Counted from the stretch's first letter, positions 11,536-23,689 are shown. The stretch is DNA of 64,000 nucleotides from Branchiostoma floridae (GCF_000003815.2 NC_049988.1:2907127-2971126); one strand, 5' to 3'. Notes: generated by a model not told the origin, from the letters alone. Translations and numbers: made by a program.

Positions 11536-14500
11536 TTTCCATTTACACCGGTGTGTTGACGCTACGTACTCCAAGTGACAATTTTAACAGACATCAATGC
11601 GTAATGACGTCAGGTTACCATAAAGTTGACAAGGAAATCATGGCGGGACGTCAGGGTACCATAAAGTTGAAATATGCGCTCAGAAGGAGGTCAGGGCGGG
11701 TTTTCCACTGTTTTGACCTAGTTCATAAAGCCATAGACAATAAACTAAACATACAACTTCCACCAAACTCTTTTTCCTTACACCGGTGTGTCTACGCTAC
11801 GTACTCAAAGTGACAAATTTAACAGACATCAATGCCTAATGACGTCAGGGCACCATAAAGTTGACATATGCGCTCAGAAGGAAGTCAGGGTGGCTTTTCC
11901 ACTGTTTTGACCTAGCTCATAAAGCTTCATCGACAATAAACTAAACATACAAATTCGACCAAACTCTTTTCAATTACGTCGGTGTGTTGACGCTACGTAC
12001 TCAAAGTGACAAATTTAACAGACATCAATGCGTAATGACGTCAGGGTACCATAAAGTTGACAAGGAAATCATGGCGGGTTTTCCACTGTTTTGACCTAAT
12101 TGAAAGAGTCATTGACAATAAAGTAAACATACAACTTCGACCAAACTCTTTTTCATTACACCAGTGTGTCTACGCTACGTACTCCAAGTGACAAATTTAA
12201 CAGACATCAATGCGTAATGACGTCAGGGTACCATAAAGTTGACATATGCGCTCAGAAGGAAGTCAGGGCGGGTTTTCCACTGTTTTGACCTAGTTCATAA
12301 AGCCATAGACAATAAAGTAAACATACAACCTCGACCAAACTCTTTTCAATTACACCAGTGTGTCTACGCCACGTACTCAAAGTGACAAATTTAACAGACA
12401 TCAATGCCTAATGACGTCAGGGTACCATAAAGTTGACATATGCGCTCAGAAGGAAGTCAGGGCGGGTTTTCCACTGTTTTGACCTAGTTCATAAAGCCAT
12501 AGACAATAAACTAAACATACAACCTCGACCAAACTCTTTTCAATTACACCAGTGTGTCGACGCCACGTACCCAAAGTGACAAATTTAACAGACATCAATG
12601 CCTAATGACGTCAGGGTACCATAAAGTTGACAAGGAAATCATGGCGGGTTTTCCATTGTTTTGACCTAATTGAAAGAGTCATTGACAATAAAGTAAACAT
12701 ACAACTTCGACCAAACTCTTTTTCATTACACCAGTGTGTCTACGCTACGTTCTCCAAGTGACAAATTTAACAGACATCAATGCGTAATGACGTCAGGGTA
12801 CCATAAAGTTGACATATGCGCTCAGAAGGAAGTCAGGGCGGGTTTTCCACTGTTTTGACCTAGTTCATAAAGCCATAGACAATAAACTAAACATACAACT
12901 TCGACCAAACTCTTTTTCATTACACCGGTGTGTCTACGCTACGTACTCAAAGTGACAAATTTAACAGACATCAATGGATAATGACGTCAGGGCACCATAA
13001 AGTTGACATATGCGCTAAGAAGGAAGTCAGGGCAGCTTTTCCACTGTTTTGACCTAGCTCATAAAGCTTCATCGACAATAAACTAAACATACAAATTCAT
13101 CAACCAAACTCTTTTGAATTACGCCGGTGTGTTGACGCTACGTACTCAAAGTGACAAATTTAACAGACATCAATGCGTAATGACGTCAGGGTACCATAAA
13201 GTTGACATATGCGCTCAGAAAGAAGTCAGGGCGGGTTTTCCACTGTTTTGACCTAGTTCATAAAGCCATAGACAATAAAGTAAACATACAACCTCGACCA
13301 AACTCTTTTCAATTACACCAGTGTGTCTACGCCACGTACTCAAAGTGACAAATTTAACAGACATCAATGCGTAATGACGTCAGGGCACCATAAAGTTGAC
13401 ATATGCGCTTAGAAGGAAGTCAGGGCGGGTTTTCCACTGTTTTGACCTGATTCAAAAAGTCATAGACAAGAAACTAAACATAAAACTTTGGCCAGACTAT
13501 TTCCATTTAGTAATGTCTTCGCTACGTAATCAACGTGACACATTTAACAGACATCAATGCGTAATGACGTCAGGATACCATAAAATTGACCATGGGGTCA
13601 GAAGGAAGTCAGGGCGGGTTTTTCAATATTTTGACCTAGTTCATAAAGCCATAGACAATAAACTAAACATACAACTTCAACCAAACTCTTTTCAAATATA
13701 CCGGTGTGTCTACGCAACGTTCTCCAAGTGACAAATTTAACAGACATCAATGCGTAATGACGTCAGGGTAAAATAAAGTTGACATATGCGCTCAGAAGGA
13801 AGTCAGGGCGGGTTTTCCACTGTTTTGACCTAGTTCATAAAGCCATAGACAATAAACTAAACATAAAACTTCGACCAAACTCTTTTCAAATACACCGGTG
13901 TGTCTACGCAACGTACTCAAAGTGACAAATTTAACAGACATCAATGCGTAATGACGTCAGCGAAGTCATCGATCTTTGATATGCGCTCAGAAGGAAGTCC
14001 CGCTGGGTTTTCCACTGTTTTGACCTGATTCACAATGTCGTAGACATAAAACTTCACACAAACCTTTGGCCAGACCATTTCCGTGTATACGCCTCTTCCC
14101 CACAGAGACAACGTGACCCAACTTACATACATAAATGCGTCAGGACACCAGGATGCCGAAAAATTGACCATGATGTCAGACGGAAGGCAGGGCCCGTTGT
14201 TCTGTACTTTCACCTAATTCATCAAGCCTTATACAATAAACTAAACATACCACTTCAACCACACTCTTTTCCAACATACCGGTGTGTCCACGCAACGTTC
14301 TCCAAGTGACACATTTAACAGACATCAATGCGTAGTGACGTCAGGGTAAAATACAGGTGACATATGCGCTCAGAAGGAAGTCGGGGCGGGTTTTCCACTG
14401 TGGTTGACCTAGTTCATAATGCCATAGACAATAAACTAAACATACAACTTCGACCAAACTCTTTTCAGCATCCACCGGTGTGTATACGCTCCGTACTCAA

Positions 14501-14580
14501 AGTGACAAATTTAACAGACATCAATGCGTAATGACGTCAGGGTACCATAAAGTTGACATATGCGCTCTGAAGGAAGTCTG
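11536..14580 (+). repeat. Foldback left array: about 16 tandem units of 183-198 bp
   Basis: Units recur at acatcaatgcgtaatgacgt with spacings mostly of about 183 or 194 bp. Two subtypes alternate: one contains caaggaaatcatggcggg, the other catatgcgctcagaaggaag. Fifteen units hold TGACGTCA; the unit near 14130 has lost it. Confidence 0.9.
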
Positions 14581-14584
14581 GCCG

Positions 14585-15930
14585 GCGTAATTGAAAAGGA
14601 GTTTGGTCGAAGTTGTATGTTTAGTTTATTGTTTCTACTTTATGGTACCCTGACGTCATTACGCATTGATGTCTGTTAAATTTCTCACTTTGAGTTTAAT
14701 GTGCGGAACTCTGGTGTAATTGAAAGAGTTTGGTCGAGGTTGTATGTTTACTTTATTGTCTATGGCTTTATGAACTAGGTCAAAACAGTGGAAAACCCGC
14801 CCTGACTTCCTTCTGAGCGCATATGTCAACTTTATTTTACCCTGACGTCATTACGCATTGATGTCTGTTAAATTTGTCACTTGGAGAACGTTGCGTAGAC
14901 ACACCGGTATATTTGAAAAGAGTTTGGTTGAAGTTGTATGTTTACTTTATTGTCTATGGCTTTATGAACTAGGTCAAAACAGTGGAAAACCCGCCCTGAC
15001 TTACTTCTGAGCGCATATGGCAACTTTATGGTACCCTGACGTCATTACGCATTGATGTCTGTTAAATTTGTCACTTTGAGTACGTGGCGAAGACACACTG
15101 GTGTAATGAAAAAGAGTTTGGTCGAAGTTGTATGTTTACTTTATTGTCAATGACTCTTTCAATTACGTCAAAACAGTGGAAAACCCGCCATGATTTCCTT
15201 GTCAACTTTATGGTACCCTGACGTCATTACGCATTGATGTCTGTTAAATTTGTCACTTTGAGTACGTAGCGTCAACACACCGACGTAATTGAAAAGAGTT
15301 TGGTCGAATTTGTATGTTTAGTTTATTGTCGATGAAGCTTTATGAGCTAGGTCAAAACAGTGGAAAAGCCACCCTGACTTCCTTCTGAGCGCATATGTCA
15401 ACTTTATGGTACCCTGACGTCATTACGCATTGATGTCTGTTAAATTTGTCACTTTGAGTACGTAGCGTCAACACTCCGGCGTAATTCAAAAGAGTTTGGT
15501 TGATGAATTTGTATGTTTAGTTTATTGTCGATGAAGCTTTATGAGCTAGGTCAAAACAGTGGAAAAGCCACCCTGACTTCCTTCTGAGCGCATATGTCAA
15601 CTTTATGGTGCCCTGACGTCATTACCCATTGATGTTTTGTAAATTTGTCACTTTGAGTACGTGGCGTAGACACACTGGTGTAATTTAAAAGAGTTCGGTC
15701 CAAGTTGTATGTTTGCTTTATTGTCAATGACCCTTTCAATTAGGTCAAAACAGAGGAGAACCCGCCATGATTTCCTTGTCAACTTTATGGTAACCTGACG
15801 TCATTACGCATTGATGTCTGTTAAATTTGTCACTTTGAGTACGTAGCGTCAACACGCCGGTGTAAATGGAAAGAGTTTGGTCGAAGTTGTATGTTTAGTT
15901 TATTGTCGATGAAGCTTTTAGTTCGGTAAA
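14585..15930 (-). repeat. Foldback right array: about 7 units in inverse orientation
   Basis: Inverse of the left array with seven TGACGTCA cores (about 14654 to 15799). The outermost units correspond to the outermost left units, so copy number differs internally between the arms (about 16 against 7). Confidence 0.9.
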
Positions 15931-16267
15931 AATATAGGATTTTGCATGGCAGCAAAAGTAAGGACACTCACTCCGGTAGGTGTCACTGTTACAGGTTTAT
16001 ATAATTTTGCTGTTTTTGCTAAACTTAGAGTCCCGACTTTGCCATAGCATAAATTTCTGGTAATCCAAGAAATATCGTAGTTTAGCTTCCAAAGTGGGCG
16101 CCAGCTAGCCAGAAATTTGTTTTAGAGGACACAGATGTGCTTGCAATACTACTGTTCTTTCCCCCCTACACGTACAATGGTACAGTCTGGCCCCCTCTCC
16201 CCCGGCCTACCCTCCCCGGCCCGTCCTCCCCATATGGCTGGCACCGGGAGCGCTCCTTACCCCACTC

Positions 16268-16740
16268 GGTTTTGGTGCTGCGTTCTGGAGCTCGTTATAA
16301 TTTTCAATACATGGTGATTACGTTTTGGGTGCCGTTTTGCGTCCTTTGTGCATTCATGTATCTCGGTTGTATATTATCAGCGCTCCTTTGCGATAATTAA
16401 ACGTATTGCAGAAACCAATACCTTACTGCTGGCAACATTATAAACTCCTCCTTCTTCCGTTATTAAGTACTAGCCTATGAAGATTAAACATAATTAACAG
16501 CTTTCAAATTACTCCGATAACAAAGACTGTAATTGTCAAAAACTGTTTGAAACAATAACTGTTACAGATAAACATAAGCCATGGTAGAAAACACTAGCTA
16601 CGTGAAAAAGCAAAACAAATGTGTCTGTTGTTATGCCTCTAGACGCAAGGCGACGCTTTTGACACGCGGACAACTCAGATTGGACCTGCGTTCCGGAGGC
16701 TCCTCGTATTTTGTAATACATGGTGATTGGGTTTTGGAAG

Positions 16741-16750
<10 letters not shown>
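16268..16750. repeat. Rest of host unit A and complete tandem unit B
   Basis: 16268-16340 is the right part of unit A; 16341-16750 is unit B, an uninterrupted second copy of about 400 bp. The segments ctgcgttctggagctcg and ctgcgttccggaggctc, each followed by acatggtgatt, mark the repeat. Confidence 0.7.

Positions 16751-16772
<22 letters not shown>
16742..16772. repeat. (GT)n microsatellite
   Basis: An uninterrupted GT tract at the end of tandem unit B. Confidence 0.9.
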
Positions 16773-17265
16773 ATGTTTGTTTGTTAACGACATAAATATG
16801 ATATGTCGGATAAGAAAAATCTATCCGGGGACGTCCCAAACCGAAGCTAGGAACTCATTTTCACCCAATTGAAGTGAGTGCCAGTAATGACAGGGGTCAG
16901 AACTGACCAAAATAACATTTTGCAAAATACAGCTGTGTATGTCGCATAAAAAAGGGCCTTGCAACTTTCAGCAATGATAGGCAAACAACATGGCTATACT
17001 GTTATCGGTGCCACAAAACTACTACTTCTACTACAGTGCGCGAACTAGAGAACTACATATCCAATGACATTGCAAACAAATTATTTCGTTTGGCTCATTG
17101 TCGTATTCATATTCAGGTTCAAACATTATGAAACAGTCTTTGCATCCACAAAACGCAGCTCTCTGACCTCTTGTATTATTTCCCAAAGTCTAGAAACAAA
17201 TTGAGAAAATGTGAAATTGCTCGTAAAGACAATGTGATCGTGTGTTCACCGAAGCACGTATCTAC

Positions 17266-17411
17266 TTGTACAAGGAAAGTGGTCATCTTTTCCGCCATTT
17301 CAAGGGCAGCTGGTAGGACCGAATTGACGTCCCGAATGTCGGGCTTGCTTTCATTCAAGCAAGCTGAACGGACGGTCTGCACTGTGATGTTTAGTAGTCG
17401 CTCACAGACTT
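17266..17411 (-). CDS. Candidate orphan coding exon, unknown product
   Basis: Between an acceptor (CACCTAG) and a donor (GTAGATAC) lie 48 open codons of normal protein-like composition, VCERLLNITV to KMTTFLVQ, with possible N-glycosylation sites. It could be an extracellular exon, but I cannot name a family and see no neighbouring exons. It may equally be chance or a pseudo-exon. Confidence 0.22.
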
Positions 17412-17512
17412 CTAGGTGCACAAGCGTTTATTTTTTTGGGGGAGCGCTTAAATTCACGATTTTCAACATGGGTAAGGGTATTCAATACCAGGGGAGATTC
17501 TTTTCCGGCATT

Positions 17513-17567
17513 TGTCTGTATCTGTATCTATATAGCCGGTATAACCGCCCGTCGGCGTTACACACTG
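17513..17567 (+). repeat. Single dispersed unit of the AGCCGGTATAACCGCCC minisatellite
   Basis: It reads tctgtatctgtatctatata, then the AGCCGGTATAACCGCCC core. The same unit is arrayed at 26742-27470 and occurs once, inverted, at 7897-7937. Confidence 0.75.
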
Positions 17568-17868
17568 AACGACCCGTCACACTAACTTTTGCACATTTAT
17601 CTGCAAGCTATCTTAAAAAAAATATATCCAGAGAAGATGCTCCTACTGTGCTTGGTGATAACAAATTCCACTCTACGATAGTTCTGGGAAAATTCGAATT
17701 TTTGAACACATCAATCCTTGTTTGGTAACTCTGATCTGAAGGTATGACTGTTTCTTGTTCTTTTTTTTTTGAGCTGGCATTAGATTCTTATCAGTCGGCA
17801 CGTCCACCAGAGTATTGGTAATTCTGTACATCATGCAAAGTGTGGACATGTTGAAAATCGGGAATCAG

Positions 17869-17883
17869 CCCCCCCCCCCCCCC
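17869..17883. repeat. Poly-C tract of 15
   Basis: An uninterrupted run of C, directly seen. Confidence 0.9.
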
Positions 17884-18047
17884 ATAAAAAAACGCCTGTG
17901 CACCCAGAAGTCTGCGAGCGAGGCTAGTTTCATGGACTTAGGCAGCTGTTTCTGTACGGCCCCTCTGTGAGCACACATTATAATCATCACTTTAGACATA
18001 TTTGCCAAGAATATGTCGGTTATTTGACATGGAAGCGAAATAAGTGG

Positions 18048-18180
18048 CGTCGCGTGGCGCAATGATAGGTATTTGGCCTAGAAACTAGAGGTCCTGGCTT
18101 CGAGATGTTGTTCCCATTGGGAAAAGAACTTGACACACATTTCCTTATGTAGGTAAAAATGAGTACCTAGCTTCGTTTTT
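18048..18180 (+). mobile_element. tRNA-derived SINE, degraded
   Basis: It contains gcgtggcgcaatgatagg (box A-like) and ctagaggtcctggcttcgag, then the family body aaatgagtacctagcttcg. Confidence 0.6.
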
Positions 18181-18324
18181 GAACACCATCTCGGTTCCAT
18201 GTCAGTACCGTAGAAAACCACGGGGGTGGCATATAATCTCACGTACACGTACCGTTTCTTCCCTTTTCCAATACCTACAAACATACAAATATCATAAAGA
18301 TCCATCCACAACTTCTAGAGTTAT

Positions 18325-18399
18325 CGGTTTTACATACATACACACACACATGCATATACACATACATACACACATACACACATACATACATACATACAT

Positions 18400-18466
<67 letters not shown>

Positions 18467-18475
18467 GGCAGGCAG
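18325..18475. repeat. Compound (ACAT/ACAC/ACAG)n microsatellite
   Basis: About 150 bp of tetranucleotide repeats, passing from ACAT to ACAG to GGCA units. Confidence 0.95.
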
Positions 18476-18769
18476 GCGCTCCCGAAAGCACAACCTTTTA
18501 GGCGAAGGTAATGAGCTGCATTCTAACATCTGCTTGGCTATAACTGGGACCCAAGTACACTGTAGTCGAAGTACACGTGTTGTTAGGTCACTCAATAAAA
18601 TTGCTTGCAAACTATTAACAGTTCATAAAAAAAGCACTACCTTTTCCATTCTATTGTCAATGAATAGAAATTGGCAAAAACAAACTTCTATGTCTTTCCT
18701 CATAGTTTGGTCGCAAATGTATCAAATAAGTGTTCGTGTCTCTCCCAACACCCCGCCCCCATAAATTGT

Positions 18770-19118
18770 CTCGTGGTGTAACACACCAGGTTTGTACTGA
18801 ACAGTACAAGCTGCATATCCGGAGAGATTTATTTGGTCCTCTCACACCAGGAAGGACTCCTACTCTTTTCTATAAGTGAGGTGGGTTCTTTAACGTGCCC
18901 GATGTGTGGCTCTCCTCAAACACGGGACCTCCATTCAACGTCCCATCTAAGGGACGACCCTAACCGAAGCTAGATACTCATTTTCACACGAATGAAGCGA
19001 GGAAAGTCGTGTTAAGTCCTGCACCCCGAAACGCACAACGTCAAAGAAACATGTCTGGGGTTTGGGCTAAACGCCTTGCCATTAGGCCACTCGACGCCAC
19101 GAGTGACCTCATATTATT
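18770..19118 (-). mobile_element. tRNA-derived SINE, long copy
   Basis: On the minus strand the head gtggcgtcgagtggcctaat is followed by the body with cgttgtgc, tttcctcgcttcattcg, ctagcttcggttaggg, then gggcacgttaaagaaccc. Related copies are at 16800-16895, 24715-24905, 44640-44985 and 63240-63530. Confidence 0.7.
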
Positions 19119-19267
19119 TGATAACTTACAAGGCGTCAAAAAGAACAAAAATACTGTATGATCTAGATGAGTGGTTATCAATTAATTATTCAACAGCTTG
19201 CCTACAAATCTATACATAATTTAGTACAACGATACTTTCCAAAATTAACCTATCAAAAAGACACATT

Positions 19268-19345
19268 AATAATAATAATCTTTATTGCAATTTCATGCCC
19301 GAGGGCTAATTGCATACAGATTAAAGTAGTAGTGGTATAAATAAA
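19268..19345 (-). mobile_element. Retroposon 3' end fragment (ttattgcaatttcatgcccg type)
   Basis: It shares ttattgcaaatttcttgcccg-like sequence and gggctaattgca with 29578-29650, preceded by an AAT-rich tail. Probably the 3' terminus of a LINE on the minus strand. Confidence 0.5.
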
Positions 19346-21260
19346 CATACTTAACAAAGAAGGAAAATGATATTCATAGATAAATCATAAGGGAATAACG
19401 TCTAAACTCTACTTTTGGTTCTTAACTATAAACGATAGATTTTTGCGTAAGTATAACTTTAGCTGTATTTTTTGTCCAATTGTTAATAAGCAACGCCAAC
19501 GCTACAAGCAATTATATTTTACTTAATGTCTTTAATGTCATAGTAAAGATACTGCAGCTGGCCTATATATGTGGCTAAGAACGTATGAAGAAAGATTATC
19601 ATGTCATATCATATCATACCATTGATAGTAGGAAACAATAAAGAAATATATTATGTAACAGTACGTACGTATACGTACTCAACGTCAAGAACGTGCAAAG
19701 AAAGATTATCATATCCTATCATCCAGAATGGGAAACAATATAGAAGATATATCATGTAACAGTTCGTATACGTACTAAACGTCAATAATTTAGTATCGGG
19801 TAGCCACCCATTGATAAGAAATTTACTGTTTTTATTTGTCGTTTGATATGATCAGTTTCTGTGACGACACCGTTCGCAACTACACCTGCCCCGTGGGCAA
19901 ATTTACCCTCCCCGCAATTCCTCCTGTATCAATGTTGACTTTCCACAGTTTGGTGCCAACACTACAAACACAACAGGAAGGTGCTTCAGTCGAGAAGAGT
20001 ACAAAGTTACCGTGTTTTGGGGCACTCCAGAAACCCTCTATATTACAGGTGTTGATAAGAAAAGCGGGTATTGGAAGTAGAAGAGGGTTGTTGTACAACA
20101 CAATGTGGTAGAAGACACGGCGGATTGTGTGTTTGCGTAACACGTAGGCGCGCGCGCCGCTCGGAGATTTCTATCGGACATATTATCGGGGAGTGCTAAC
20201 AGACTCTATAAGGGCAAGGTCCCGCGTTAACTATATATTATGATATAATTATCGACAATCATATCGTGACATCTATTCATAAAAGGTTGGACATGACTCG
20301 ACAATATAAAACAAGTGCCGTAAAATATCTAGCTTTAACTTTACCTTTTTACCTTCAAATGATTCGAATATTGTCAATACAATATGCTAGACTGGTACTA
20401 CGTATTTTGTAACATGTACAATATTTTCGCCACTTGTGAAACGTCTCTCAATATATATATATATATATAATTGTTGTAAACTTTAGAAGACAATATCAAA
20501 TTCCAGTGCTGAAGAAAAACTATGTTATTTCAGATCAAGAAAGGATTATATTTGTAAGAAATCCTGATATCATGAAACCGTCAATATTTCTCTATTATAT
20601 TCATTGGACTGTTTCAGCTTTATATGAAATTTGCATATACGTTTCTTTGTTCTGTAACTTTTCGACCATAGCGCAAGTCAAACGAAAAAAGATCCTTATC
20701 ATTTTTGAAAAGGTGTGCATCCCAATACACCTGTCTATTATGTCAACACCTGCGTTTAACTTATCTAAAAGCACGTGAAATGTATGACTTAATGATATGC
20801 CCTAGGCCCTGTATAAACTCTCAATAAAGTATTATTAGGTAAGCCACAAAGGCCAATATAGTCACTGTAACTAGAAATATAGTCACTGAAACTAGAAATA
20901 CAGTCACTAAAACTAGAAAACAGTCACTAAAACTAGTAAAACGTGTCTCAAATTCTTTTAAAGATTTTATGGCATAATCTTAACACAAAATGCTAAAACA
21001 TTAACAGCCACTGAAATTATGACTAGAAGTTGCCTGAAATTTGGCTATAAATTTCATATTAGGTTTTGTAAAATGACCCCAAATGCTACAACGTTATAGT
21101 TACTGAAACTGGGATAACGTTGTAAAAATTCCACAGCAACTGCTAAATGATATAAACAGTTCTTTTTCTTCTACTACTACTACTTCTTCTTCTTCTTCTT
21201 GAGAACTGTCAATAGTTCTTATTCATATGTATCTAAGAAAGAGTTTAATACTGAGGAAAA
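19346..21260. other. AT-rich intergenic sequence, no gene recognised
   Basis: It holds a (TA)n tract at about 20451-20470 and a four-copy 21-bp repeat at 20861-20940. A sequence at 19880-20070 recurs inverted and degraded at 52740-52860, so it is probably a repeat. No exon is supported. Confidence 0.6.
20861..20940 (+). repeat. Four tandem copies of a ~21-bp unit (GTCACTRAAACTAGAAATA)
   Basis: Four consecutive gtcact...actag units, 20 or 21 bp each. Confidence 0.85.
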
Positions 21261-21461
21261 CGACTCACGACAGGACACGGTCGCACGACCGTAGTACGAC
21301 CGCAAACTGAAAGCAGTCTTGGGATTGTTGTGCAAGTGTTGTACGAATTCACCTAATACGGAAACTGTTGTCTTATATTGTTGTCGGTGGTTGATTCTGT
21401 CACAGCCTACTTGAAAATCCTATGACTACAACATCCAAAATCGTACGATAGTATACGACAA
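21261..21461. mobile_element. MITE of the TCGTACGAC family, copy 1
   Basis: Its inverse shares gtacgattttgg, aggattttcaagtaggctgt and ggtcgtactacggtcg with the copies at 28465 and 35845. About 200 bp and non-coding. Confidence 0.7.
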
Positions 21462-21904
21462 ATAAAACCACACCGTACACAATAGTCGTTACCACTAGTA
21501 TATGTAGTTTAGGTGACTATTAAGTGTCGACTATTTGCTATACGTTGATGAGTTACTAACGTGTAATTGCCAGCTGCATGGGTCAAGTACAGTTCTCTAA
21601 TATCCACCAAACAATGAAGCACAATCAATATTGATTTGCTCCTTTATATAAAACCGAATTAACGCTTGAAAGCAAGCCGATTAATTTTCTCACCAGAAAG
21701 GACGTTGCTAGCGTTTAGTTTCCAATCTTATCGTTAATTTCTAGTGCTGAAAAATTGCGGGATTAATTTGTTATGGATTACGTATTTTTCTTACTAGGCA
21801 ACGCCCACTGTCGTTGTAACGGTTAGTGTAATTTTGCCCAGAACTTTGAGATCCTTGGTCCTAATCGTTTGAGTATTGATAAACCACCATTGTTGTGAAC
21901 TAGG

Positions 21905-22117
21905 GAACTTTCTTCACTTCATCCAGGTGTAAAATTGGGTACATTAGTTAGGTAAAAGGCGGTGGAAGGATAGGAATGGACTCTCTCTCTCTCTCTGTCT
22001 CTCTCTCTCTCTCTCTCTGTCCCTTTGTCTCGATCTGTCCCTCGATCTGTCTCTCGGTCTGTCTCTCGATCTGTCTCTGTCTGCCTGTCTGTCTGTCTGT
22101 CTCTCTCTTCCTCTGTC

Positions 22118-22154
<37 letters not shown>

Positions 22155-22315
22155 TTGTTTCTCTCTCTCTGTTTCTCTGTCTCTGTCTCTGTCCCTGTCT
22201 CTGTCTCTCTCTCGGCCGAGTTGGCTTTGGGAACGAAAATCATGATCTAGGATGGGCTTTTTATACCGTACCAAAGACACAGTGGGAAACAAACCATTGT
22301 CTCTATGGTCTCAAA
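21905..22315 (+). mobile_element. SINE 3' part with an expanded (CTGT/CT)n tract
   Basis: cttcatccaggtgtaaaatt and gtaaaaggcggtggaagga match SINE copies at 26016 and 44010. A C/T-only tract at 21978-22215 follows, and then the cacagtgggaaacaaacca end also seen at about 44230. Confidence 0.6.
21978..22215. repeat. (CTGT/CTCT)n pyrimidine-rich microsatellite
   Basis: 238 bp of C/T-rich repeats with scattered G. Open frames across it are artefacts. Confidence 0.95.
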
Positions 22316-23689
22316 AAAGGTTCTGGGCCTACCGTTACCTTTTTCTAGCGCTCACTGCAATACTAGCGTTTTTATCTTTTTATCGGCCCAAGCTATCGCA
22401 AACTACGTTCAAAGTTCACAGCACTACGAGTATTTATAAACGAGCGATTGAGATAAGGGCACACCGGCCGGTCGTGTGCCTTACTCGCGCCTCGCCCTTT
22501 TCTTGGCGCCACACTCGTGCCTCTCCTGATAAATTACTGAGATAGCTCCACAACCAACGTCACCATGTAAACACGTACCCGTGAGGTGGCTTCATAGGGA
22601 GATAGCGCTGGAGAAAAGAGATATCGGCGTATTACGTGTTTGTATAATTGAGTATGGTAAACTTGGTTCTTTTGTAGCCTCCACCAGGCCTTGTAGTTGG
22701 ATAAAAGAATTTGGCAAAAATCGGATGAAACTTATTCCAAAAATCATGATGATCCGTCAACCCATTCTTGAGCTGTTTTCTTCCAAAGTCTGAAACAAAA
22801 CCGGCTTCTACAGTTTCTAAAAAGCCGCTAGGGGACCCACACCTACACCACGTGCTCTTTCGCCCAAAATCTTTCAAATCTTGACATTCTAAACTCACAA
22901 TCATAGCATGTTATAAACCCGAGATAGCAAAATCAGAATTTCCACTGCAGTATCATAACAAGCACTAGGGGCCCCAAAATCAAATTTATAGGTCTCCGTG
23001 CCAGATATTAGCATCATTCTCGAGTTATGCTGCACATCTATACGCATTTCTAGTAGTCTGTATCCCAGACTTCTTGTGTTGCTGTAAACATATTACTACA
23101 TAGGTTCGTATGCATAATCATATAGGCAGCCTGGCCAATTAGTTTCCCAGTAATAAAGAAGGTTGTTGGAGACTACACTTCTTATATAACGTTACACTTT
23201 GGGACTTTTGAGAATTTTTTTCATGATTATACTGGAATATGTATGAAGGTGTTTTGTTTTGAAGGTGTAAAGTCTATAAATGATTTGGCTTTAGAATGAT
23301 AAGATTTTCTGAATGATTGCATCATATCCTAGATTGTTTTCACCTAACTTACCACCTGTATAACATTCACAATTCTATTTCAATATTTCACTTTGAGAAC
23401 GGTTATGACGATTATGCCCCCCTCCCACAAAAGTCATGATAAGCACCAGAATTACCACCAGTTCATGGAGTGGTTGTTTTCCTGATTGTACTCCTAGAAC
23501 TGTAAAGGCGCAGATAACATGACAGTGTTGCTAAAACACACGGTAGCAGAGGGCAAACACGGGGCTCAAGCAGGTTATTTATTTTCAAAGAGCCTGGTAT
23601 CCGCCATCTTGGATTTTGTTTTTTCGCAATTGCAAGGCAACATGGGAATTAGTTTTTTTAAATGTTTTCAAACAAATAGTTGACGCATT

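Larger units (their letters stand above)
10878..16267. mobile_element. 5.4 kb foldback transposon with internal repeat arrays and 8-bp target duplication
   Basis: Both ends are flanked by GGTTTTGG (10870-10877 and 16268-16275). The long arms are near-exact inverses: about 375 bp of unique arm (11162-11535 and 15905-16260) leads into oppositely oriented arrays of 183-194 bp repeats that meet at about 14582. The extreme ends match only over GGGTAAGGAGCGCTCC. An 8-bp duplication suits the hAT superfamily, but there is no transposase and the terminal bases differ (CATCT against GAGTG), so the assignment is inferred. The left arm carries a nested element at 10899-11153. Confidence 0.85.

Noticed and set aside
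11553-15739. Several 60-110 codon frames in the foldback arrays
   Set aside because: They recur only because the repeat recurs; frames break between units and encode nothing recognisable.
17171-17728. 185-codon open frame on the plus strand
   Set aside because: Longest frame in the desert, but the composition is not protein-like, it runs through a minisatellite unit, and it opposes a better splice-flanked frame on the minus strand.
21944-22348. Arg/Glu-rich and Ser/Leu-rich open frames of ~100 codons
   Set aside because: They are translations of the CTGT/CT microsatellite. The same holds for frames over 18275-18610, 42035-42433, 32329-32585 and 59642-60010.
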